DNA from: Candidatus Methanophagales archaeon
GTDB lineage: Archaea > Halobacteriota > Syntropharchaeia > Alkanophagales > Methanospirareceae
DNA length: 16,859 nucleotides
Reading direction: 5' to 3'
Assembly: GCA_030621535.1 (NCBI GenBank)
Contig: JAUXHM010000006.1
Span: 1-16,859 of the forward strand
Below are positions 6,490 to 13,249 of the stretch, piece by piece. The notes beneath the pieces are model-generated. The model did not search any database, was not told where the DNA came from, and was given only the letters and a program-made list of their open reading frames with translations. The translations under genes were made by a program, and so were the position numbers. Each line of letters begins with the position of its first letter. The first letter of the stretch is position 1.

Positions 6490-7860
6490 CTATAAATACC
6501 CGCAATTATACACATATCCCAGTCCACCAGTAATCATTTGCGTAACTTTTCTTATATCTTCTCCTTGTTTCCTTACCTCTTTCAGCGTTTTTTCATATAA
6601 ATCATCGCTTAAAGTGAGGGGTCTTTCCCTTGCGACATAAGATGTAAGCATGAGGTCCAGAGCTCTTTCCTCTGCTACTGACATATTCCGAATTCTTTTA
6701 CTCTGTATAAACAAAGGATTATCCGCCCCCCCTTTTATTACCTCTTCAGCTAATTCCGTGCCTGGTATAGGCTCGGCAATGCTTATAAAACAATCATCAA
6801 GATACAGGTCTTCTACCAGCTCCTTTGTCTTTTCATAATCCTCTTCTCTTTCACCGGGATAACCGACGATAAAAGAACCCGCAACTTTCACTCCCTGCTG
6901 CTTCGCCGCTTCCCGCGCTTCTATTATATCTCCCACCTTTATCCCTTTCCGCATGCGTTTTAACATTCTATCGCTCCCTGATTCCATACCAAAAAATACC
7001 CAGCCAATCGTGTATTCTCGTATTGCATCTAATGTCTCTTCATTTATGGTATCCACCCGTATATCGGGAGCAGAGAGATTGTTTTTGCCTATTACAGAGC
7101 TTACCGTCTCCAACAAATCCCGGAATTTGTAATAAAGTGAAGATGTCCCACCGCTGACCGCTATTTTCTTCACGCCAGCTTTCTTGAATTCTTTCACTTC
7201 TTCCACGATATTATCAATACTTCTGCTTCTTATTTCGCGACCGAAGAATTCAGAAACCTGACAGAAGGAGCAATTAAATTTGCAGCCCCGATGCGTTTCT
7301 ATGTAAACATTCGCCCCCCGTACATCCTGTTCACTTATATCCTTCGGTATCTTTGGTAAAGTTCTGTGCTCGATGTCAGGGAGTTGCTTTGGCGGATTTA
7401 TTACTATTCCCCTGTTTTCCTTGTACGCGACTCCGTCTATTTCCTCTATCGCATACCCGTTCTTCATCATCTCCACCGGTATCTCCCCTTCGCCAATAAC
7501 GACCACATCACAATCCAAGTATCTGAAAACAAACTCAGGGCACTGCGAAACAGGACCTCCGACCACTATCAATCCCCCATCCTTACACTTTCTCTTCAGT
7601 TCCTGTATAGAATCTCCGATTTCAAGCAGATGCAAAGTGGAGCTGAGGCTTAAGAAGATATAATCAAATTTGCCTTCAAAATGCAAACCCTTTGAGAGCG
7701 TTACATCAATATCCACTCCCGGGCATCGTTCAAGAATTCCCGCTATCACGGATGCTCCATAGGTGTAAATTCCAGGAGATATTACAATTGCTCTTTTTCT
7801 CAACACTTTTTCTTTTTCACAAAAAACTTTTTTGCAAGCAAAAACCTTTACTAAAAACAT
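6490..7860 (-). CDS. B12-binding-type radical SAM protein, divergent from mcr
   Basis: 456 residues. The N-terminal part (about 22-130) resembles a cobalamin-binding Rossmann domain (AIVISPGIYTYGAS, IVVGGPVSQCPEF, VVVIGEGE) but shows no DxHxxG cobalt-ligand motif. The radical SAM core starts at about 185 with C193-x3-C197-x2-C200 (RGCKFNCSFC). It continues with a GG-type motif (VSGGTSS, 235-241), MESGSDRMLKRM (292-303) and FIVGYPGEREEDY (330-342). These features fit the archaeal B12-binding/radical SAM families found in methanogens, which include McrA-modifying methyltransferases. Mmp10 is unlikely, as its cluster motif differs. A TATA box about 25-35 nt before the ATG predicts a nearly leaderless transcript and supports this start, although residues 1-20 look atypical. 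A role in MCR or F430 modification is inference from adjacency. Confidence 0.8.
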   Translation of the reverse strand: MFLVKVFACKKVFCEKEKVLRKRAIVISPGIYTYGASVIAGILERCPGVDIDVTLSKGLHFEGKFDYIFLSLSSTLHLLEIGDSIQELKRKCKDGGLIVVGGPVSQCPEFVFRYLDCDVVVIGEGEIPVEMMKNGYAIEEIDGVAYKENRGIVINPPKQLPDIEHRTLPKIPKDISEQDVRGANVYIETHRGCKFNCSFCQVSEFFGREIRSRSIDNIVEEVKEFKKAGVKKIAVSGGTSSLYYKFRDLLETVSSVIGKNNLSAPDIRVDTINEETLDAIREYTIGWVFFGMESGSDRMLKRMRKGIKVGDIIEAREAAKQQGVKVAGSFIVGYPGEREEDYEKTKELVEDLYLDDCFISIAEPIPGTELAEEVIKGGADNPLFIQSKRIRNMSVAEERALDLMLTSYVARERPLTLSDDLYEKTLKEVRKQGEDIRKVTQMITGGLGYVYNCGYL

Positions 7861-7884
7861 AAGTTTCTTTGGTAAAGTTCACAC

Positions 7885-7896
7885 TTATTATATAAT
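7885..7896 (-). promoter_or_regulatory. TATA box of the radical SAM gene
   Basis: ATTATATAATAA on the minus strand is centred about 30 nt upstream of the ATG at 7860. The predicted start of transcription is within a few nucleotides of the ATG, and no Shine-Dalgarno is present. This combination is characteristic of archaeal leaderless genes. Confidence 0.5.
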
Positions 7897-7982
7897 CATC
7901 ACAATTTATATGAACAGATATCGAATTAATGTGAAATAAGGGCGCAGAAAGCGGCATCTCATTTTTGGAAGGCTCAGCAAAA

Positions 7983-8014
7983 CCGAAAGCCTTTTAAGTT
8001 GGGTTGGGTATAAA
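7983..8014 (+). promoter_or_regulatory. Promoter region of mcrBGA
   Basis: The sequence CCGAAAGCCTTTTAAG (7983-7998) has the form of a BRE (CCGAAAG) followed by a TATA-like CTTTTAA, predicting transcription from about 8018-8022. A second possible TATA, GGTATAAAG (8007-8015), would place it near 8036. The first choice leaves a leader of about 50 nt that holds the CCCTAA/TTAGGG hairpin and the AAGGAGGA site (8053-8060). Bases 7911-7982 show no further recognisable signal. Confidence 0.5.
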
Positions 8015-8022
8015 GAAGGTTA

Positions 8023-8043
8023 CCCTAAACAAAATCATTAGGG
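8023..8043 (+). promoter_or_regulatory. Stem-loop in the mcr 5' leader
   Basis: CCCTAA (8023-8028) and TTAGGG (8038-8043) form a perfect 6-bp stem with a 9-nt A-rich loop, 10 nt upstream of the mcrB Shine-Dalgarno. It could protect the 5' end of this probably very abundant mRNA or modulate translation. Six pairs are few, so confidence is modest. Confidence 0.4.
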
Positions 8044-8070
8044 AAAAATAAAAAGGAGGAAAAAAAAGAT

Positions 8071-9390
8071 ATGGCCAAAGCTATAGAAGATAAGATAGAC
8101 CTATACGACGATAGAGGCAACGTACTGGCGAGCGATGTGCCGCTACAGGCGATCAGCCCTTTGAGAAATTCAGCGATACAGAAGATCGTTAGCCTTACCA
8201 TGCGAACAGGGGCTGTCGACCTTGCGAAGTTGGAGAAGAAGTTAGCGACCGGTGCAATAGGCGGCAGAGGTATGATCATCCGCGGCATCGAAAGGAAATT
8301 CCCAATACTGGACAAAGCGGAAGAGATAGCGAAAGAAGTCGAGGACATGCTGCGGATTGAAGAAGATGACGACACGAGTGTGAAGCTGATAGCAGGTGGA
8401 AAGCGGATGCTGACGCAACCGCCAACAGCGAGAATCATGTGCGACTACTCTGCGGGTCTTACCTCTGCAATGGGTGCATTGACGCATGCGATAATTGACA
8501 CATGCAACGTGGATATGTGGGATGCATCCTACGTGAAGGCGGCAGTATGGGGTATGTATCCTGAGGATCCGGACACGGCAGACGGCGCGGTAAAGATGCT
8601 GGTGGATATCCCGATGAAGAATGAAGGTCCGGGATTTGCACTGAGGAACATCCCGGTGAACCACTTAGCAGCGACGGTAGGAAAGAGAGCGATACAGGGC
8701 GCGGCTTTGACGATGATCCTGGAAGAGGCAGCGCAGTTCGAGATGGGTAACGCGATGGGACCTTTTGAGCGTGGACATCTCTTAGACCTCGCGTACGAGG
8801 GACTGAATGCGAACAACCTGCTGTACAACTTGATAAAGGACAACGGAAAAGGGGTATTAGCTGATGTCGTGTACGACCTGGCGGAGAAGGCAAAGGCAGA
8901 CGGTGTACTGAAGGAGCAGAAGAAACTGGGTTCCGGGTTCATAGTTTACGACACGGATGACATGCAACTGTGGAACGCCTACGCATCGGCAGGAATGCTT
9001 GCCGCGGTATGCGTGAATTGTGGAGCGATGCGTGCAGGGCAGTCAGTGCCAGGGAACATCTGCTATTACAATTCGCTGCTGGAACACGAGACGGGGATGC
9101 CGGGAGTGGACTACGGAATGGCACAGGGAGCGTCGGTATCGAGTTCGTTCTTCTCGCACTCCATTTACGGAGGCGGTGGACCGGGTGTGTTCTACGGGAA
9201 CCACATCGTTACGAGGCATGCGAAGGGGCAGTTCATACCCTGTTTCTGTGCTGCGATGTGCGTAGATGCGGATACGATGTATTTCATACCCGCGAGGACG
9301 TCAGCGCTGTACGGAGAAGTGCTGGGAGCGATACCTGAGTTTGCAGAGCCAATGATAGCAGTTGCCGAAGGGGCAAAGGAGCTAATGTAA
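8071..9390 (+). CDS. mcrB: Methyl-coenzyme M reductase, beta subunit
   Basis: 439 residues, full family length, with start supported by AAGGAGGA 10 nt upstream. Conserved segments include KLIAGGKRMLTQPP (105-118), NHLAATVGKRAIQGAA (197-212), ENMG/EMGNAMGPFERG (224-235) and the coenzyme B/F430 region SHSIYGGGGPGVFYGNHIV (362-380). In this last region Y366, the GGGG turn (367-370) and H378 match the active-site positions of the family. The following stretch FIPCFCAAMC (388-397) has three cysteines (C391, C393, C397) where, from memory, methanogens mostly have Val/Ala. C314 and C317 add to the cysteine content. With McrA and McrG it forms the (abg)2 heterohexamer with F430, which activates methane in ANME archaea (reverse of methanogenesis). 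First gene of mcrBGA. Confidence 0.97.
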   Translation: MAKAIEDKIDLYDDRGNVLASDVPLQAISPLRNSAIQKIVSLTMRTGAVDLAKLEKKLATGAIGGRGMIIRGIERKFPILDKAEEIAKEVEDMLRIEEDDDTSVKLIAGGKRMLTQPPTARIMCDYSAGLTSAMGALTHAIIDTCNVDMWDASYVKAAVWGMYPEDPDTADGAVKMLVDIPMKNEGPGFALRNIPVNHLAATVGKRAIQGAALTMILEEAAQFEMGNAMGPFERGHLLDLAYEGLNANNLLYNLIKDNGKGVLADVVYDLAEKAKADGVLKEQKKLGSGFIVYDTDDMQLWNAYASAGMLAAVCVNCGAMRAGQSVPGNICYYNSLLEHETGMPGVDYGMAQGASVSSSFFSHSIYGGGGPGVFYGNHIVTRHAKGQFIPCFCAAMCVDADTMYFIPARTSALYGEVLGAIPEFAEPMIAVAEGAKELM

Positions 9391-9415
9391 ATTAAAAAGG
9401 AGGAACAAAAAAAAA

Positions 9416-10258
9416 ATGCCACAATTTGGACCTGGAGAGAGCCATATAGCGGATAACAGAAGGAAATACATGGATCCTTCTTATACGTATGAGAAGTTGA
9501 GAGACATAGCAGAGGAAGACGTTGTGAGGTTGCTTGCACACCGTGCACCTGGAGAGGAGTACAAGAGCATTCATCCGCCATTGGAGGAGATGGAGGAGCC
9601 GGAATGCGCGGTTCGTGAGATGGTCGAGCCGACAGAGGGAGCAAAAGCGGGTGACCGAATACGATACGTGCAGTTCACCGATTCGCTGCACTTCGCACCG
9701 ATAACGCCTCAACAGCGAGCATGGTCGGCGCTTAACAGGTACAGAGGGATTGATCCTGGTGTGTTGTCCGGAAGGGTAATCATAGAGGCTCGAGAGAGGG
9801 ACGTAGAGAAGATAGCGAAGGAGCTTATTGATTCCGAGCTGATGGACACCGCGAGAACGAGATTGTGCGGAAGGACGGTTCATGGCCACGCGGTTAGATT
9901 GGACAAGAACGGAATGATGTTCGATGCACTACGAAGATGGGCTTTTGATGAGAGCACCGGAGAGGTCATTTACGTGAAGGATATGATTGGTGGTGCGATG
10001 GACAAGGAAGTAGTAATGGGAAAGCCGCTGCCCGAGGATGAGCTGCGGAAGAGGACGACGATGTACATGAATGCACAGGGCGGAGTCTGGCAGGAAGTAG
10101 ATGACCCGGAGTCAGCGGAGGTGAGTGCAGAGGTGCACTGGAAGAGAACGGTTGCAGGGTTCCAACCATGGAAGAAGATGTCAGAGATAAAAGGTGGAAA
10201 GAAGGACATAGGGGTAAATAACGTGAAAATGTTTACACCGAGAGGAGGTGTGCAATAA
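9416..10258 (+). CDS. mcrG: Methyl-coenzyme M reductase, gamma subunit
   Basis: 280 residues, somewhat longer than the roughly 250-260 usual for methanogens; the extra length is mainly a C-terminal tail after QPWKKM (residues 251-255), rich in Lys/Gly. Diagnostic segments are QFGPGESHIADNRRKYMDP (3-21), the F430-contacting RYVQFTDSLHFAPITPQQRA (83-102), RERDVEKIAKELIDSELMDTAR (126-147) and HGHAVRLDKNGMMFDALRRW (156-175). It lies 25 nt after mcrB with its own AAGGAGGA site (9397-9404), so mcrD and mcrC, which intervene in many methanogens, are absent here. Its stop TAA (10256-10258) lies 1 nt before the mcrA ATG, and the mcrA Shine-Dalgarno lies within the last mcrG codons. Confidence 0.97.
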   Translation: MPQFGPGESHIADNRRKYMDPSYTYEKLRDIAEEDVVRLLAHRAPGEEYKSIHPPLEEMEEPECAVREMVEPTEGAKAGDRIRYVQFTDSLHFAPITPQQRAWSALNRYRGIDPGVLSGRVIIEARERDVEKIAKELIDSELMDTARTRLCGRTVHGHAVRLDKNGMMFDALRRWAFDESTGEVIYVKDMIGGAMDKEVVMGKPLPEDELRKRTTMYMNAQGGVWQEVDDPESAEVSAEVHWKRTVAGFQPWKKMSEIKGGKKDIGVNNVKMFTPRGGVQ

Positions 10259-10259
10259 A

Positions 10260-11972
10260 ATGCCATATGGAGATATACAGCATAATTTCCTGAAAGCGAT
10301 GTCGGATAAGTTCGCAGAGAAGCCAGAAGACACCAAGACGAAGTTCTACGTGTATGGCGGCTGGAAGCAGGACAAGAGGAAGGTAGAGTTCGTGGAAGAA
10401 TCGAAGAAGTTAGCTTTCGCAAGACATTCGAAAACACCGGGATACAATCCGGACGTGGGGATGCCACAGGGGCAAAGGTACCTGATGCCGTACATGATGA
10501 ACCACACGGACATTATGGTGAACATGGACGACCTGCACTGGATAAACAATGCGGCGATGCAGCAGTGCTGGGATGACATGAAGCGAGGGATTGTCTTAGG
10601 ACTCGACGATGCGCACGGTCTGTTAGAAGCGCGATTGGGTAAGGAAGTTACGCCTGATACAATCAGCCACTACCTGGAAGTGCTGAATCACGCGCTGCCT
10701 GGTGGTGCGGTTATCCAGGAGCACATGGTGGAAACGAAACCGATGCTGGTGAATGACTGCTATTGCAAGATATTTACCGGTGACGATGACCTTGCAGATG
10801 CGATAGACAGGCGATTCCTGTTAGACATAAACAAGGAGTTCGCAGCAGGTTGGGACCATCCTGGAGAACAGGCAGAGCAGTTGAAAGAAGCAATAGGCAA
10901 GAAGATCTGGCAGGTTCTGTGGATGCCAACCGTCGTAGGCAGGATGTCCGATGGTGGAACGATGTTCAGATGGGTAGGCATGCAGGTCGGGATGACAATG
11001 ATAAACGCGTACAAGTTGTGCGCAGGCGAATCGGTTACGGGCGAATTCGCGTACTATGCGAAGCACGCTGCGGTGGTCAAGCTGTCGAACTACATGCCGG
11101 TGAAGAGAGCAAGGTCGCATAACGAGCCAGGAGGAATGCCGTTAGGAATAAACGCAGACAGCGTGAGATCACCGGCGTTGTTCCCGAACGACCCGATAAG
11201 GAACGAATTAGAGAGCATCGCGGTTGCAGCGCTGGTTTACGACCAGTTGTGGTTCGGAACGTACATGTCGGGAGGTGTAGGATTCACGCAGTATGCGAGT
11301 GCGACATACACGGACAACATCCTGGAGGACTTCTGCTACAAGGGATGTGAAATCGGGCTGGACTACGCAGACGGCGAGATGGCTTCGATAAAGGGCGACA
11401 AGTTGAACATGGACATTCTGGAGGCGATAATCCGATCGGAGAACGACTACTGCATGACGCAATACGAGGCGTATCCGACCGTTGCAGAGTCGCACTTCGG
11501 TGGGTCAGCGAGAGCATGCTGCGTGGCAGCGGGATGCGGTAGTGCAGTTGCATGCGCAACGGGACTTGCACAGCCGACACTAAGCGCATGGTCAATGTCT
11601 CAGTTAGGCCAGTACGAGCGTCAAGGTAGACTCGGATTCTTCGGCTACGACCTGCAAGACCAGTGCACGGCAAACTGCTCGTACTCGTACCAGAGCGATG
11701 AGGGTCTTCCGTTCGAGATGCGGGGCGTGAATTATCCGCACTACGCGATGAACGTGGGGCATCAGAGTGCGTATGCTGGTCTGGTTGCAGGTGCACACCT
11801 TGCGAACAAGGATGCATGGGTGCTGTCACCGCTGTGGAAGGTAGCATTCGCGGACCGTGACCTGCCGTTCGACCGTGGATACGTGACCAAGGAGTTCGGA
11901 ATGGGCGGTCTCAGGGAATTCAAACCTGCGGGTGAGCGTGACCTGATAATCAGCGGACATTACGGACGATAG
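10260..11972 (+). CDS. mcrA: Methyl-coenzyme M reductase, alpha subunit, ANME-1 type
   Basis: 570 residues from the ATG at 10260, chosen over an in-frame GTG at 10248 because AGGAGG (about 10242-10247) is well spaced from it. The catalytic subunit is recognisable throughout: MQQCWDDMKRG (100-110) with the F430 axial Gln, NHALPGGAVIQEHMVE (143-158), SGGVGFTQYAS (337-347) and GFFGYDLQDQC (459-469). Modification sites kept: methyl-His position H269, methyl-Arg position R283, thioglycine position G462, Trp W444. The methyl-Gln position (Gln400 in Methanothermobacter) is Ala417 in GGSARA. C420-C421-x4-C426-x5-C432 is the ANME-1 cysteine motif, with more cysteines at 359, 363, 398, 469 and 473. This cysteine patch and changed modification pattern were described for the ANME-1 enzyme from Black Sea mats. 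It catalyses CH4 + CoM-S-S-CoB to CH3-S-CoM + HS-CoB, reversibly. Confidence 0.98.
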   Translation: MPYGDIQHNFLKAMSDKFAEKPEDTKTKFYVYGGWKQDKRKVEFVEESKKLAFARHSKTPGYNPDVGMPQGQRYLMPYMMNHTDIMVNMDDLHWINNAAMQQCWDDMKRGIVLGLDDAHGLLEARLGKEVTPDTISHYLEVLNHALPGGAVIQEHMVETKPMLVNDCYCKIFTGDDDLADAIDRRFLLDINKEFAAGWDHPGEQAEQLKEAIGKKIWQVLWMPTVVGRMSDGGTMFRWVGMQVGMTMINAYKLCAGESVTGEFAYYAKHAAVVKLSNYMPVKRARSHNEPGGMPLGINADSVRSPALFPNDPIRNELESIAVAALVYDQLWFGTYMSGGVGFTQYASATYTDNILEDFCYKGCEIGLDYADGEMASIKGDKLNMDILEAIIRSENDYCMTQYEAYPTVAESHFGGSARACCVAAGCGSAVACATGLAQPTLSAWSMSQLGQYERQGRLGFFGYDLQDQCTANCSYSYQSDEGLPFEMRGVNYPHYAMNVGHQSAYAGLVAGAHLANKDAWVLSPLWKVAFADRDLPFDRGYVTKEFGMGGLREFKPAGERDLIISGHYGR

Positions 11973-11997
11973 GTATTTAGACAACGAACAAAACCAA

Positions 11998-12063
11998 ACA
12001 AACTTTTTTAGAAAAAAGAAGTTTGAGGGGGAGTTTTTTTTCCCCTTCTTTTTATTTTTTTTT
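11998..12063 (+). terminator. Terminator region of mcrBGA
   Basis: Two adjacent hairpins follow mcrA. The first pairs AAACTT with AAGTTT around a T/A-rich core (about 11999-12023). The second pairs GGGGGA with TCCCC around an eight-T loop (about 12027-12046) and runs into TTCTTTTTATTTTTTTTT. T-tracts are the core archaeal termination signal, so this is a convincing end for the mcr transcript. Confidence 0.75.
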
Positions 12064-12094
12064 GACACAGATTAACGCAGATTAACACAGATTT
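12064..12094 (+). repeat. Periodic ACACAGATTA repeat behind the mcr terminator
   Basis: Three near-identical 10-bp units run in tandem: ACACAGATTA, ACGCAGATTA, ACACAGATTT. This is the cleanest copy of the 10-11 bp periodic repeat also found at 4756, 4815, 5451, 5541 and 16226. The period equals about one turn of B-DNA. Confidence 0.7.
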
Positions 12095-12140
12095 ATTTTT
12101 GATTTATGAAAATAGGGAGTGCAATGGAGAAAGTTGCATA

Positions 12141-12437
12141 ATGCAACTTGATAAAATATTGGATGCGATATTATCAAAGGAAGTTTACAAAGAAGTAAAA
12201 GTAGAATGTAAACTTCCTTATCATCCTTTTGAATTGGTAAGGAATATTGTAGAAAAAATAAAAACTGATAACGATTTGGGGAAGGAATATAAAGAGGAAT
12301 TAAGTAAACAACTCCAAAAGCAAGGTTACGGGCATTTAGAAGTAATTGACATCGACTCCTATTCTAATTGCTTAGTTGTTAGCTTGGCTTTGTCACATTT
12401 TAAATGTACCGCCGAGAACGTGGAATTAGAGGTTTAG
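12141..12437 (+). CDS. Hypothetical protein, 98 aa, C-terminus encoded by element E
   Basis: Not recognised. A TTG at 12099 would add 14 residues, but the ATG at 12141 is preferred, with GGAG 11 nt upstream. The product is a charged, mostly helical soluble protein (MQLDKILDAILSKEVYKEV, then KLPYHPFELVRNIVEKIK). It ends in a beta-like segment HLEVIDIDSYSNCLVVSLAL. The gene is more A/T-rich and uses more A/T-ending codons than mcr, hinting at a different origin. The last eleven codons (KCTAENVELEV) and the TAG lie inside dispersed element E, so the original 3' end may have been replaced. Whether it is an intact gene or a remnant is uncertain. Confidence 0.55.
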   Translation: MQLDKILDAILSKEVYKEVKVECKLPYHPFELVRNIVEKIKTDNDLGKEYKEELSKQLQKQGYGHLEVIDIDSYSNCLVVSLALSHFKCTAENVELEV

Positions 12438-12542
12438 TTTATTAGCGGTTCAGCTCGTTAGCTAAACCTCCAAACCGCTAACCCTACATCCTCTGCGTTC
12501 TCCGTGAACTCTGCGGTTAATCTGACAATGTCAAGTTAATAC
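12401..12542 (-). repeat. Dispersed element E, right partner of the inverted pair flanking mcr
   Basis: Read on the minus strand, it follows element B in order: GTATTAAC, a TTGACA-type stretch, arm ACCGCAGAGTTCACGGAG, then the 56-bp core (12424-12479, 55 of 56 identical to 6341-6396), then TTCTCGGCGGTACATTTA. It then loses similarity, so the GACTGTGCC terminus is missing. The core contains two overlapping inverted repeats: GAGGTTTAG (12429-12437) with CTAAACCTC (12462-12470), and AGCGGTT (12444-12450) with AACCGCT (12473-12479). The element fills the space between two convergent genes and encodes the end of the 98-residue protein. Confidence 0.85.
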
Positions 12543-13172
12543 TCATTTTACCTTCTCTTTTCCATCCATCCGCAGATATTTTAAAAACTTCTCCAGGACG
12601 GGTATCGGGAGCGCGACATAGACGGCTTTTTTTTCACTGTCCCCACTGTAATCTGGCAGCCTAACACCCGGAGCACCTTTCTCCCATTCCACCCGCAGGT
12701 TTTTTTTTCCTTTACCGTATTTTCGCGTTAATCGTTTAAATTCGTCGAAGATGTTCTCGCCCATGGGGCATAACTGCAGTGTGGGAACGGGCCGAATAAC
12801 GACAAAAGGGAACATTCTGCAGGACATCGGTTTGTCATCGTAAATTGTGCATCGGTCCCCTTCTAAATAAGGGCATGGGGTTTTCAGGTAGTTGTCCACC
12901 TCGTTCTCGTCTATCTTATCAAACAGTGCATCACCGTCAATCCGGTACAGTCGCTCCATAGCTTCGTCATTTAGATGAATGGGCATTTCACGACAGCATT
13001 TACAGCACCGCTCGCAGTCGAAATATGCTAAGATTTCCAATGCCAGCTGCTCGAATCTACGCCTGTCTTTTTCTATCGCCATAACGTTTTGCGATACGGT
13101 AAACCAGAAAAGGTCGTCTCCTCCCAGTTCTCGGAACTGCAATGCTTGCTTCTTTCGATCCTCTTCTTTCAT
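12543..13172 (-). CDS. YkgJ-family cysteine cluster protein
   Basis: 209 residues. The N-terminal cluster C53-x2-C56-C57-x-C59-C60 (CERCCKCC) is followed by C100, C108, C118 and C135. They sit in segments typical of the family: TPCPYLEGDRCTIYDDKP (98-115), SCRMFPF (117-123) and LCPMGENIFDEF (134-145). YkgJ/UPF0153 proteins bind zinc or an Fe-S cluster through these cysteines; several are linked to protein modification or metal handling, but no single function is settled. The gene faces the 98-residue gene, and its stop is directly next to element E. A DRKKQA/KEEDRKK charged N-terminus precedes a helical stretch. The start is the first ATG; no clear promoter was identified. Confidence 0.85.
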   Translation of the reverse strand: MKEEDRKKQALQFRELGGDDLFWFTVSQNVMAIEKDRRRFEQLALEILAYFDCERCCKCCREMPIHLNDEAMERLYRIDGDALFDKIDENEVDNYLKTPCPYLEGDRCTIYDDKPMSCRMFPFVVIRPVPTLQLCPMGENIFDEFKRLTRKYGKGKKNLRVEWEKGAPGVRLPDYSGDSEKKAVYVALPIPVLEKFLKYLRMDGKEKVK

Positions 13173-13249
13173 TGTTTCTGTTTCCTATTCGTGGACTCAA
13201 GCGTTTGATGACGTATAGAGTTGTAATAGAATATTGTTCTGACAAAAAT

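Noticed and set aside
6490..7860. Radical SAM gene as Mmp10 (McrA arginine methyltransferase)
   Set aside because: Mmp10 has a distinctive cysteine-containing cluster region and N-terminus; this protein has an ordinary CxxxCxxC after a B12-like Rossmann domain.
10248..10259. GTG at 10248 as the mcrA start
   Set aside because: It overlaps the Shine-Dalgarno and the end of mcrG; the ATG at 10260 has proper spacing and gives the family's N-terminus.
11284..11847. Minus-strand ORF (187 codons) inside mcrA
   Set aside because: Antisense shadow of a strongly conserved coding region; no RBS or motif.
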